DNA from: Brachypodius melanocephalos
Taxonomy: Eukaryota > Chordata > Aves > Passeriformes > Pycnonotidae
Assembly: GCA_013398615.1 (NCBI GenBank)
Contig: VZSR01001459.1
Span: 11,208,020 to 11,272,019 of the forward strand
DNA: 64,000 nt
Reading direction: 5' to 3'
Part shown: positions 1-12,700 of the stretch, piece after piece
Layout of the letters: every line of letters starts with the position of its first letter
Numbering within the stretch: the stretch's first letter is position 1
Made by a program: the position numbers and the translations under genes
Notes under the pieces: model-generated
The model's database searches: none
Seen by the model: the letters and a program-made list of their open reading frames with translations, nothing else
Told to the model about the DNA's origin: nothing

Positions 1-1219
1 AGCAGGCCTGATCTTATGAGGCCTTTCTTTTATAATTCTTCTGTCACATCTCCCAGCAGAGGTGAAGCAGCCTGTGCTTTAACTATTGTAAGAGGAAGAA
101 TGAGGTGTCTTAGGGCTCAAAAACCAAGTTTGGGGTGTTACTGTAGCCTCCAGCACAGCTCCTGCTCTTACCAGTCTATGGCACAGTTCCCACCTACAAA
201 CTTGTCTTGTAAGCTCTACTGGGTCAGTGTATCACATTTCCATTTAATAGCTTAATTTGCCTGAATTTATCTTGCTCTGCCCAGAGCAGAGCCCTTCCGG
301 AGTTCATGCTGATCAAGTAAAGAAAGGGTTACAGGCCTCCTGGGTGGGAGAAAATAAGTGGAAGTAAAACTGTCTAAAGAGGATTTTGTTAATCTGCAAC
401 TGGCCTTGCCATTGCCCTCCAAGGCTCCTGGCCTTGCTTTGGGGCTTAAGCAAGAGCTGAGCAAAGGAAACTTCTCTGAAACTTCAGCCTTGACTGTGTT
501 GATCCATCTTTAATGGAACTGGAAGTCACATCCCCCCAGGGACAGGGTGGGGAATGTGGCAGATTTCTGAGCAGATTTCACTGCATTCTCAGATGGGGGT
601 GGCCTCACAGAGCAGCACTCACCAGTGTGGCAATGTCCCCAGCAGTGCCAGGCAGGGGCTGTGTCTTCCTTCTCACCAGCCACCAGGTGTGAAATGCAAA
701 GCTCTCTTGCTTTGAGAGAGGCCAAATAATTTAATGGCTGGATTAAGCTTTGCAAAGAATCAACTTCCTAGTGGAAGAAGAAAATCCCTCTGGTGTCTGG
801 AAAGCACAGCTTATACTAGGGAGGGGGAAGATTTAGCAATGCCATGGTTATTAAGGGCCCTGGGCCACAGCTGGTGTTGGGATGCTGAAGCTGCAGACTC
901 GAGTCTGGCAGTGCAGGGAGGCACCTGACAGAGGTGAGGGTGCCTGGCCACAGCTGCTTCTGTGCAGGTACTGCTCTTCATGTGCAGTGTTGTTCAGTTC
1001 AGAGGCTGTTGTCCCCATGCCAATTGTCCCCTCCCATGCCTGGTGTGGGAAGGAGCGGTGGCACTGGCTGTGGGGGTGGTGTGTGGAGAGCCCCCAGGGG
1101 TGCAGACCTGTTCCCACTGGGCTGCTGACCCCACACATGGTGTGTCTTGCATGTGCAAAAGTTGTCTGTGCAGGTATCTTCCACGTGTGTCTTCCCCATG
1201 TGCTTGGCAGAACTGCACT
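1..1219. other. Downstream flanking DNA, no gene recognised
   Basis: Open frames on both strands around 850-1385 overlap each other and lack recognisable domains, so they are treated as chance. No repeat was recognised. Confidence 0.4.
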
Positions 1220-3649
1220 CCATAAATTCAGCACCTTGTTTTATTACAAAGATAGGTTTTGCCAGAAGTCTGCCACTTCCACTACACAGCAGGTAAGGGC
1301 ACTACACCCACAACACGTGCCAAAGTTTAAAAACATCTTACAAAGGGCTTGGAGGTTCAAGGTGACACTACAAACCCTCTGCTAAAGAAGTTGTTCCTTT
1401 AAATGGTTGTAGCAACTACTTTTTTTTTCTTTTCCTTTTTTTTTTTTTGTTTTGTTTTTGACTTTGGAAAAAAAATTAAATAATAAAACAATAGCCCCAA
1501 TACAGGGTCCAGCCACAGCATCTAAAGGCAAACTCTACTTACTCTTGGCTCACCTGTGTCCTTTCCCTAAACAAATAACATGGGGCTATAGCTCCATGGC
1601 CCTTTCCCTGCCACCAGCCATGCTCAACATTCTCTGCTACCTTGGTCCTTCTCACCCTGGCCTTTCCTGTGCTGGGCCTGCCTGTATCTCTGGCAGCTAT
1701 TCACAGTTTCTTAAAGACAAAAACATAAAGAAATTTTTGTGAAATTACTTTCAAAATAAAATGTAGCCCAGCTACATTCTTAGAGTTTCTATTCTGAAGC
1801 CACATCCTCAGCAAAGACATTGAGACCTCCACAGTGTAAGTACTTTTTCTGTAGTTCTCTTTAGAAAAAACTCTGTTCTTCCCCTCTCCCTCCCCTCCCT
1901 CCCCACATTTTAGCATACTGGATAAAGTCTACTGTTTGTTTTAAAATAGATATCTATATACACATACACAACTCTGATGTTCTGGTTTCTGACAGATGTG
2001 GCATTACTGGAAATGGAGACAACCTGTCCATGGCAGTGAATCACCCGTGAGTTTTGGTGGACGAAGTCATCCAATGCCAGACTGCATCCTAGCCAGCTGG
2101 ATGACTAACAAAGGCTTCCCTTACACCCTCCTGCAGTGAGGTAGTAACTGTGTTTCTTTCCTATATGGCAGTTCAAGCCCTGGTGGCTGTGGTGGGTCAG
2201 CCCTGCGAGCAGGAGCCTTTGCCCCTGCAGGAATGCTGGCCTCCACAGGGGGCCTGTGTGACACTGGACATCAGAGAGGTCACAGCTCCCCAGGCTGCAG
2301 GAGGGACAACAGGCCACCAGGCTGGCTTGGCAGGGTGGCTCTGGGGTGTGTAGTCTTGGGCAAGCTCCATTTGTCTGCCACTGGAACCCTCTCAGTGACC
2401 CCAGCCTGAGCTGGGGCCCTCTCTCTTACCTTAGTTTGCAGCTCTGGGTGCTGGAGATGCTCTGCTGGCCTGTGCCCCTGCTGGGCTGACAGCAGTTGGG
2501 TCCAGTCCCTCTGCCTGTAAGGGCTGAAAACAGGCTGGCCATGCAGCCAAGCCCCACTCTCTTGGCTGCTCTCAGGTACCAGCCACAGGGCTGGGCCCAG
2601 TGCAGGCAGAATAAGCTGCAGGACTGGCCTGGTGTTTGGTGATGCTCACAGGGACAGGCAGACACAATGCTCTCTGGCATTTGCCCTGTGGCTTGAGGCC
2701 ACTGTCAGAGGGCTGTCAGCAGGGCTGGCCCTATTGGCATGAGCAGTTCCTGGGGCTGGGGTGGTGCAGTGCCATGGACACGTGTGGAGCCAGCGTGGGG
2801 TCAGGAGTGAGGGCCACGCTCCTTCCCCCCTCTGCTGCACTCAGTCTGGGACCATGTGCCTGGCTGGGTGAGGAACACTGACCTCCCCACTGTGCTCCAG
2901 CTCGCCATGCACGAGACACAAGAAGCCAGGAAAGGCAGAACAGCCCTTCTCAGGCTAACACAGACTGTGCTCCCTGCAGCTCCCTAAGAGCTGTCTCCAT
3001 TAGGGATAAAGTGCTTTCACCATGCCTTAGCTGCTTGTGAAGCAACTGCTTTGTCTCAGGCCCGAGTTCCCTGTGTTGCCCAAGTCTCTGATGGAGGAGT
3101 GGTTATGTTTACACATACAGTACAAAAATTAAAAGGCACAAATATACACAGAATGCAGCAGATAGTGAACAGCTGATAAGAGTCCCTGGTTTTGGAAAAA
3201 CAAGGATGGTGGTGGGATGGAGTGGGAGCTCAGGCTGTGATGGTCTTTGCTGTCAATGCTGTGGTCATTACTCCCTGATGTGACCCTTTGGCTTTGTGTC
3301 TGTTGTTCCAGCCTCTGCAGCCCCATCCCAAGGAACCACGCACAAGGATGCACGGAGTGCTGACTGCTTGGGTGCTGACCAAGGGGAAAGGGATGAACTG
3401 AATTTGCCTCCATTTCTTGCTGGCAACAGCAAATAAATTATGGGTGCCACAGTGCAGACCAGAGGAGTTTTAGCTGCTCAGAAAGGTGGCTTGTGGCTTC
3501 TTGTGAAGTGAGGCAAACTTTGAACCATGGCCAGGCCCACCCCCTCCACAAGGCTGGTTTGAGTATGACCAAGGTATGCCTGCGGCTGAATGCAGGTTGC
3601 CTTGTGGCACTGTGCTGCAAGAAAGGTCACTTCCAGGGCTGCAGCCAGC
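1220..3649 (-). other. PLXND1: Probable PLXND1 3' UTR
   Basis: Minus-strand DNA after the TAG holds no recognisable coding exon and no earlier AATAAA or ATTAAA that I could see. If the signal at 1240-1245 is used, the UTR is about 2.4 kb, longer than I would expect from mammals. It contains an AU-rich stretch near 3430-3440 (TAATTTATTTGC on the minus strand) and a run of A with interruptions at 1424-1458. The end point is inferred. Confidence 0.4.
1240..1245 (-). terminator. Candidate polyadenylation signal AATAAA
   Basis: TTTATT on the + strand, AATAAA on the minus strand, followed 15-45 bases later by G/T-rich sequence. It is the first canonical signal found after the PLXND1 stop codon; variant hexamers upstream were not excluded. 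Confidence 0.45.
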
Positions 3650-3766
3650 CTAGGCTTCACTGCAGGACTCATAGATGTTGTCCTCCATGAGTGCAATCAC
3701 TTGCTCAAATTTGTGCTGGAGCTGGGTGCGCTTTGTCGTGGGGTTTGCATCCAGGGCGGCCACGAT
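3650..3766 (-). CDS. PLXND1: PLXND1 exon 36, C-terminus and stop
   Basis: 38 codons plus TAG (residues 1458-1495). IVAALDANPTTKRTQLQHKF leads to a C-terminal ESCSEA. The terminal Ser-Glu-Ala is the PDZ-like ligand for GIPC1 (synectin), specific to plexin D1 and used in receptor trafficking; mammals have Cys-Tyr before SEA where this window has Ser-Cys. Confidence 0.98.
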   Translation of the reverse strand: MVAALDANPTTKRTQLQHKFEQVIALMEDNIYESCSEA

Positions 3767-6700
3767 CTGTGGGAGACACAGGCAGGCAGGGTGCTGAGGC
3801 AGTGTGGGGTGCCCACCTGCCCGCCCAGCTCCCCCCTCCAGACCAAATCCCAGCGAGAGCTCCAAAGGGGAGAGCCCACCCTGCCCCACAGCCCCTGTGC
3901 TCACACCCCTGGCACCCCTGCTCTGCTAGGGTCCCTGGTCAGGGCCAGGAGTGGAGTGGTATGTGACAAAAATGCACTGCTATAATAGAGCTGAGGGCAC
4001 AGTGCCAGCCCACAGAGGGGCAGGGGCCAGGACAGTGGGTGCACGTTATTTTGGGGGTGGACCTTATCTGCATGTTTTGCTCTCCTGAAAGGGTCTACAC
4101 ATCTGGCAGCCCTCCTTCAGCCCAACCAAATGCCATTAAGACCAGCTGCGAATAGCCAGCCTTCTCTTCCAAGAAGTTGCCAGCCAAGGCACAGAGAGCA
4201 GGTGCAGCTGCATCTGTTACATACGTACTGTGCAATTATGCACACCCCAACCATCCCTGCTCTGTGGGGCTGGATGCAGGTGCCACTGCAAGGTTACTGC
4301 AGTGACAGCTCCTCGCTTCCCAGGCAGCCCAGAGCCCGTGTGCTGTAAAGCCCACTCACCTGGGAACGGTATCTCTTGGCGTATTTGTATATCTCAGCCA
4401 TGGCGACATTGGTGTTGAACTCATTTCGGTATTTCTTTATGAAGATAGAAAAGAGAGGGGAGAATGTTAGCAGGATGGAACATGTAAGTTCCAGCCCAGC
4501 CAGCAGGCAGTGACTACAGTAAAAGCAGATTGTGCCTGACTTTTGTGTCACATGGGTACAGCTGGATTTTTATGGAAGGTGCATTTGCTTGCATCAGGAT
4601 GGGTCTTGGTCTTTTCAAAGCCAGCTGTAAATACCCATGCTGGGCAGCACTGCATATCCCTCTGTGCCCAAAACCATTTCACTGGAGGGGACAGCACATC
4701 AGCTGCACTGTGGAATATCAACAGAAAAATCCTGCTTGGTGCCCAAAGCTAGAACACCCTGGGGAGAAGGTTTGATTTTGAGGAACCTGCAGTGCATCAC
4801 TGGCATGACCCTGATCAGGAATGTGGCTGCCAGCTCTTGTGGCTGGCACCAGGGCTGGCTGCCAGTGGCTGCCTGGGACTCAGGGCTGTCCCTGGCAGTT
4901 GTGCCTGGGAGCCAGCTGGCTGGGTGGCTGTGGAACTGCAGAAATCCTTGTCCAAACTTCCTGGCTTTTTGGCACTGAATTTTGCTCTCAACTCCCAGTG
5001 GTGCCAGAGCTAGTTAGGCTCAAGCAAACTCATGGGTGTTTACTGCAGCTCTGGCAGTAATTGAAGATGCTTGGAATTAGGTCAGATGAAGTTTGTGCGT
5101 GGAAGTTTCAGGCAAAATATCCTTTCTTGTGTGCTCCTTTCAGCAGCCTGTGTGCATTCCCTGCTGTTGCCAGGCTCCAGCAGGATGCTGAGCCTGCACA
5201 CTCAACCCCATCCTCTCCACTTACCCGCGACTCCTCGGCGAGGTGGGCGTTCATCTCCTGCTCACTCAGAGGGGGCATGTCGTGGATTTGCTTGTAGTAT
5301 CTCTGCACTATCTTCCGGTACTCGGGGATCTCCTTGGCATACAGCAGTTTGTTGGTCGGGGAGTCCTAGAGCGAGGGCGAGACACCAGAATCAGACACTG
5401 GGCTGTTCCTGCTGAAAACATTATCCTGTTTGCCTGACCAAAGCACTGACATCAGACAGGGACCTCAGCTACAGCTGGGTGCAGGGAACAGCTTTGCCTT
5501 TGGTCCCAGCTGTCACCAGAGAGGGGTGCGGTGCCAACAGCACCCAGGCATGGAACAGCTCACGGCAGAAGGGTTGAGACACATCAAGGAGCTGTGGATG
5601 GGCACCATGTGCCTCTGGAGACACAGCACCATCCTGCTGCCCTTGCATGAGCTGAACATCCATCAGCTCAGTGCTGGAGAAGGGAGTGATGGGTGTGTGT
5701 TTTAATTTGCAGCAAGCACAGGCTAAAAACACACACAGGGTCAGGTGGGGCGGCTTGCTGCCAGGGGATGGTCTGCAGGTGAGGTAGCACACCTGTGCCA
5801 GATCAAACACTTGGGATCTGTGGTGCTGTGTGTGGAAATTGGCAACAAGGGAAGGGCTTCTGGATGTATTTGCTGGGGTTTCTTGAGCAGTCACATTGAT
5901 TTAAGCTAAAGAACAAAGCTACCTTACAAGTTGAACTTTGTCAGCTGAAATGTTGCTTTTGGATTTTTCATGTAGCTTTGATTGATTTGGCACTGGCTAA
6001 TCTAGCCTGCCTGGCTTAAATTGAGTGCATGTAAAGTAATTAACAGAGAATACTGAATTCTCTTGATTAATGTCAGCTTGAACACAGCAGCCTTAACCTC
6101 CCAGCCACACAACTGGGTTGTACCAGTGGAGGCACAACTCTGCTGCCCTCCTTGCAAACACAGCATGAATCATTTTAACCTCAGGGCGATCCTGCCCTCC
6201 TGATATCATTACCCCAGGAATGAACTTGGCTGACTAGCCTCGTGTTGCAGCCCCAAGGGGAACGGCCCCAGGCTTGGGGACATCAAAGGGAGTGAGATCA
6301 CCGTGTCCTGCTTCCCTGTGCTCTGGCAGGTGGAGAGGGGAGGGAGTGGCAGGTTCTGCCCACGGGCAGCGTACTTGGCTCTGTCAGGCAGGAATAGGGG
6401 AGCCCGGGGTGACTTCTTCAATCTGCTGCTGCAATCTGTAGCTTGGCTAATGTTTCGGGGGAAACAGGAAACGGGCACCAGATCCCACAGCAGTTTATTT
6501 TCAAACCCAGTGACAAGGCATTATGAGAATATGGCCAACTTACAGAGAGCCTGCTCATGGCAATATTTTTTTTCCTTGGAAACAAAGGAAAACCATGCTG
6601 CCTCTTTTCTAAGTTATTTTTTGATTTGTGTCTGATTTGTCTTTCTTATGAAGAGACGGTTTATTAATGGCTTGTGTGCTGTAGATGTATGGACTGAGTC

Positions 6701-9700
6701 TGCTCTCACATTTGCAGTATCAAGACCAACGTGCTGAAACCAAGGGAAGAATCCAGTCTGGAAAATGCTGTGATACACTGCGTGTACATGCAAGCTGATT
6801 TTTATGCTGAGGATTTATTCTTCCCACATTACTCAACAATTCATTCACTTATACTATTGTATTCCAGAAAAGTGTTTCCATCTGCTGTCTGACTCCAGCT
6901 GACCCCTCTTCCCCTCATCTGCCACTTGACAAGGACAAATTGTAGGTGTTTCGTAACACATCCAAAAAAAAGACCAAAACCCAAACAAACAAAAAATCAA
7001 GCACTCATTAGATCTTCCTCCAGCATTAACCTCTCCCAACAAAGGCTTCCTGCAGCGCTGGGGGTGGAGCGCCCACCCCCTCACCGCAGGGTGTCCCCCA
7101 AGTCACACACTGTCACCACCAGCCTTTTTAATAAAACTTACTTATGTCAGGAAGTTTCAAATGTCAGCACTGTGCTCAGCCAAGGCAGTGGGAGAAAAGA
7201 GAATATGCACATGGGATGCGTTCCTGCCGGCCATCCCTGCGGGACTGTGTGTGGGGTGGGAGATGGGACCTGGCCCCCGCAGCCTCACGTTTGCCTGGAG
7301 CAGGCTCGGCTGCCCCACTCGTGCTGAGCCCACGGGCCTCCCACCCCACGCTGGACACGGCCCCCGTGGGAGGGACGTGCTGCACGGGAGATCACCAGCT
7401 GTGGCAGTGTTTGCCAGCCCCTGCCACATGCTGATGGATGGCGTCACTGGGATGGCCCTGGAGAGCCTCACATCTCCAGGTGAGCCAGGCCTGCTCTGTG
7501 ATCCCCAGACTGGCACAGCCTGTGTTCTCAGAGGACTGGCTCACCTCCTGGGCTTCTCTCCTAGGTGAGAGGTTGTGCAGAAATCACCAAGAGCAATGAC
7601 TGAGCCTTTGCCTGGAGTGACATCATTTTCCATCCTGTCACTAGGAGTTCACACTGCCCCTCAGCTACTTTATGGGATCATTATGCCAATGGTGTCCCCT
7701 AAACCAGCCCTTACTGGAGGAGCTGGGCTCCCCTGTGGGGTCTGCCCATGCCCCATATTGGTGCCCTGAGCAGAACTGGCCCCTACCTGTGCTCAGTGTT
7801 CCATGTTCTGCCCCTGCCTAAGACAACAGCAGAAAATACTCCTCTGCTCCAGCAGCAGCTCAGCTGGGTCAGGAAGCATTTTGGACATGGTGCTGAGTCA
7901 GCAGGAGCTCTCCCATGGAGCTGATGGGTAACCCTGAGCACACAGCCCAGGGGTTGGTCTCCCCCACTCTCAGAGCCCCCCAGGCTGGGGGCCCTGCCTT
8001 GTGTCCATCCTGCCTGTGACTGCACATTCCCACTCCCTGGCTACTGTTTGTGACAGAGGAGGTGCAAATTTCAAGCTCAAGCCTGAACAAAGGGGTAGGG
8101 AAGGGAGGAGAAAATACATCCCTGGAGACAACCCAAACTCAGCTGCAGCAGCCCAAGCAATGGCTCCAGCCTGCCAGGCCCTGCCCTCCCAGCCTGGCCC
8201 CCGCCTGGGCAGCAGCCCTGGGGGATGTACCTTGCCCAGCTGCAGGTCGGAGAGCGAGCAGGCGTCGATGAAGGCCTGGGCGATCACAGACAGACAGGCG
8301 TCGATGTGGTCTGTCTTGTCGATGTCGAAGACAAACTGGGGGTTTTTCAGGATGTTGACCCAAAACCTCAGTGGTAGGCTGCAAAAGGAAGGACCCAGGG
8401 ACACACACGAGATGAATTTTTGTGTACCAGAGGAAGAAGAGCAGAAATTCAGGAAAGACAATGATAGAAAGGGAGCAGTAGAGAGGAAAGCTGAGGAGAT
8501 GGGTTCTGGTACTTAATCATTCCTGGTACAGACCCCTGCCTGGATGGAGGGGCAAGGACACACCTTCACCCTCAAGACATTTTTTCAGGCTGGAGGACGT
8601 GGCACATACAGCCTTCTCTAGGCACACGCATGCCCCTGCTCCTTCAGCAGCTCCCCAGAGGGGCACCAGCAGCTTTGCCTGTGTGGGTCTGTTCGGTAAG
8701 GCTTCCCCACTTGCTGCTGTTTGGAGCAATGGTGTCACCTCCTTCTTCCTCTCATCATCTGGTTCTGATAGTGAGCCTGGCCCCACAAAACATATTTCAT
8801 CTGTCTTCTCTGTTTTCTCATAATTTCCCCCTTCAGTTATTTCACTGCTGATTTGGCCATAGCACAACTTCAGTCTATCACTCACCCTTCCTACCCTCCA
8901 CAGCAGCTGAGAGGTGAAATCCACTGTAAGTTTTTGCTCTACAGGTCAGTGAAAGTAGTAAAGGGTAGGCAAATTTGTTGCCCGATGGTTGTATCTGCAT
9001 GCTGGCTCTCCCAGTAAAATTTGGTTTTAATTTTCACACGTTGGGCTGGAAACAGTTCCTGTCTCCACAGTCTCCAAAGTGCTGAGACTCTCCTTGACAC
9101 TCTCTCCAAGCTCCCTGCTCTCCATTTAAATCCTCTGGTTTCTTTCCTGCACTATTTCCCCCTTCCTGCTGCTCATGTCCCTCAGCACCACTCCATCTGG
9201 TCCCACTGCTGTGGTGCTCCCCAGCAGGCCACTGTCACAGCACCTGCTCCCAGAGCCCCCTGAATACCCTGGAGACTCAGCTTGGTTACAGATGTAAGTC
9301 AGGAAAAGTGCCACTGAAGGGCTGAAAAGGCAGAAAGAAAACGAAAAGGACCCAAATATGCTGGTTTAAAAATTTCCATGACATTTTAAGACCTGACGTG
9401 GTCTTGGACTCCATCTCAGATCTCCAGTGCTTGCAGCTAACACCTTTGCTGTCTCCCATCATCCTATTTCTCCTTTCATTATTTGTGTATGCCGGTTCTT
9501 TCTGCCCTTCGTCTGCCCATGCCTCCTCTTTCAGCTCGCTGTTCCCCATATTTGTTCAAAGCTCTCCAATCCTGTGTTTGGCTTCATCTTTCACAGCCCT
9601 CTCTGCCACTCTCCCTGTTTTCCAAGTCCCTCTTCTACTTTTAGCAACCTAATGATTAGTCCAGAACACCAGGGTTTTGCAGCTGCTGCTCCCAAGAGAT

Positions 9701-12700
9701 GGAAGGAAAAAAAGAAGGATTTCCTTTTCCAAACCTGTTGGTCTTCCAGATGTGCAGAGTGTCAGGGTCTGTGATCCCTCTCTTCTCTGCCTGTTCCTCT
9801 AGGAAGTCAAAGAAATACTTCACAGCCACGGGTGGTTTATCATCTCGGATACTGAGAATGGCTTTGAACAAGTCATCCAGGAACTTCTGGAGTGTGCCCT
9901 GCAGGACAAGGACACAGTGACCCTGGGGACAGCAGCAGCACCCAAGCCCAGGAGTCACAGCAGAGGCGCTGTGACTGCTGCACACTAGGGGAAAGCCTTT
10001 GCTGCCAGTTGGGTAAGACAGAAGAGAGAGGGGATGCCAAAGCAGGGAGGGAACCGTTTGTTTCTGGATAGCGATATAATAAACTTGCATTTGAGGTTAA
10101 CTTCTTTTGGCATTGAGATTTTCTTTCTTGCTGCTGGGATCTCACATCTGTGCTTGTTCTGTACACCACAGACAAAGAAGACCAGACACTGCTGGCCATC
10201 CCTGTGATCTTGGCTTCAGTGAGGCACCATGCTGAGATTAAAGATGGGCTAGATCTGACCTCAGATCACACAGACATTTTTCTTGCTCCCACAGCTGAGC
10301 ATCTTCATCTCCTGTCCCAGCAGCATCTCTTTCTGGGGAGATGGGTTCAGGTCTCAGCTCTGCATCTCAAGCCCTGAGGCAGCCAGAATGCCTTTTGTCC
10401 ATCCCAGGGAGACCATGTGGGCCACATCACGCAGCAGCAAGGATGAGCTGGGAAGCTGGAGGGACTCCGAGGAGCCTGACAGCCTCACCAAACGTGCTCC
10501 AGCCATCCAGGAGAGGAGTCCCACTGCCTTTGGGGAGCAACCAGCCCTGCAGTGCTCCTTCCCTGGAGCAGGCCTCTCCCTGCAGACCACAAACAATGCC
10601 ACCTGCCAAGAACGGGGGCAGCCCAGCTCCTACCTTGGTGGAGAGTAGCCGTGTCAGGTAGATCTCTGGAAGAACCTTCTTCCTATGGCTCTGTCTGTGG
10701 GATTTCTTATGTTCCACTGATTCGTCAGTTGGGAGAACCTGGTCCCAGATAAAGCACATGCTCAGAGCACTCTTCCCTGGAAGTGTCACACTAAATTTTC
10801 CTTTCGGCACAGAATTTCAACCGCATATAAAATTCAATTAAAAAGCAGTTACTGCTTTATAAACACACCCTTATGTGGCTTTAAAACAGTGATCCATAAT
10901 ACTCAGGTTTTCTGACATTTGTTTCTCCTGTGATGAAGGAAATGAACCCATCCATATCCCTTTGCACGCTGGCCTCCTTGCCCCCCTGGGCTCTCACATC
11001 CCTGTCTGGGCTGCACCTCAGGCTCCCAGCAGCAGTGAACATGGTTTCTGTATGAACCAGCTTTGCTTGGATTTGAAAAAAGCACAGTATGTAGGAATGC
11101 TGGCTTTTTCAAAACAAAAATGAATATTCCACTGGTCAGGTCGTTTAATTACTCTCTGAAATGACAAAGCAAGCAACTGACATCCATCTTGGCATTGTTT
11201 CACATGTCCACAGTTAGCTGCCCGGCCCTACTGCCTCCTTGCTCTGCGTGTGTGTGTGTGTATGCTTCTACTTGAGCATGGAAACGCTTGCAGAGGAAAA
11301 AAAACCCTCAAACCAGGCTATAAAATATAGTTGTTGTCCATAACACCTTTTCTCCTACCAGCTTTTAGCAGCATTTAGCACTTGGCGCTTGCAGTGCGGC
11401 AGCGGGAACCCAGGGACCCGCTCCCGGGAAACGGGTGGGATGCCAGCAGCTCCCCGCAGGTGACTCAGCCAGGTGTCACCGCATGCTGCCACTGGCACGG
11501 TGCCATGCCACGCCCTGAGCACGCCCCTGAGCTCTCTGAGCCTGCTGGCAGCTCGATTGGACCCGGCGATTTCCCTGCCATCCCGGCAATTCGTTATCAT
11601 GTCCCTCAGTTTATCTACAGATAAAGCTTATCTCCAGATCCCCTTTCTGCGCCGCTTTGAACGCTGCTGAAGAGAGCTAATGAGCCTGGATGCAGCTTGT
11701 TCATCACATCTGACACTACAGCCCACAGACATAATTAAAGTTAATATCAGCAGCCCCCCCCGCCCCCCCCATGCAGCCATCATCCCTGCAGCCAGGAGAG
11801 GGATACTTACCAAGTGGAAGTACTTTTCAGTGTCCAAATCCTTCACTGTGAAGAAGAGAGACACAGTGGCTCAGTCAGGCTCAAACCAAAATCCACCTCC
11901 ACTGGTGACTTCCATGTCAAGAGGCATCTGAACCCCAAGAACCCCAACACCAAGCTGGCATTCTCAACCACAAGTGATCTCAGTGTTTCTTCTTCTTTTG
12001 GGCTTGTTTATTGCATCATGGGGCTCGTGGCAAGTACCCTAGGAGGTACTTTAAGGGAGAGCTGAGGTCTCCCAAGGGATGTTTTAAGAGAAACTCAAGA
12101 GGGCACGAGAGCAGGATGAGTACAGGGACATTCCTGCACTGTGACACCCTGTTGTGCCCTGCTGTGCCCCATACTCCCAGGATTATTCTGAGCCTCATCA
12201 TCAGGGCAGCTCCGTGACACACCAGGCAAGGGACTCCTGGAAAGCCAGGCCCTCTGGAGACAGCCTGGAAATAGGGTTTCAAATTGCTTGTTTAATGTGG
12301 ATTTTTGTCTCACTTGGTCTGGTTTCACTCTGCACAGCCTGAGACCTAGAAATGCAAGGGACTGAATATATGTAACTGGGAGAGAGAGAACTTTTTCAAC
12401 CGAGTGGCTTCAGATTCTTCCTTTCTCTTGCTCTGTCAGCAGAGATTGGATGCCAACCCCCAGTGAGGGTGTAAGATGGAAGGTGCAAACACCTTGAGGG
12501 CTGGGAGAGAGAGCACCCTATGCCTGTTGTGGTTATGCCCATGAGGCAGAGGACTGCAAAGCACATGTTTAGAGCCATCGCATCCACAGCGCCCAGGAAC
12601 GGGGGCTGGCAGCATCTTCCAGCATCCCCAGCCAGAGACAACCCTCTGACAGTGCAGGCATTCCTGCCTGGTCATCAGCAGCAGGGACCAGGAGCCAGCT

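Larger units (their letters stand above)
10739..11810 (-). other. PLXND1: Intron 30, with GATA-like cluster and G-run
   Basis: 1.07 kb. Contains a short GT microsatellite at about 11248-11261, a CpG-richer patch at 11370-11440, a GATA-core cluster at 11594-11633 and a G8CG8 run (minus strand) at 11754-11770. Confidence 0.7.

Noticed and set aside
882..1385. 167-codon + strand open frame downstream of PLXND1
   Set aside because: Overlapped by several other open frames on both strands with no domain; GC-rich chance.
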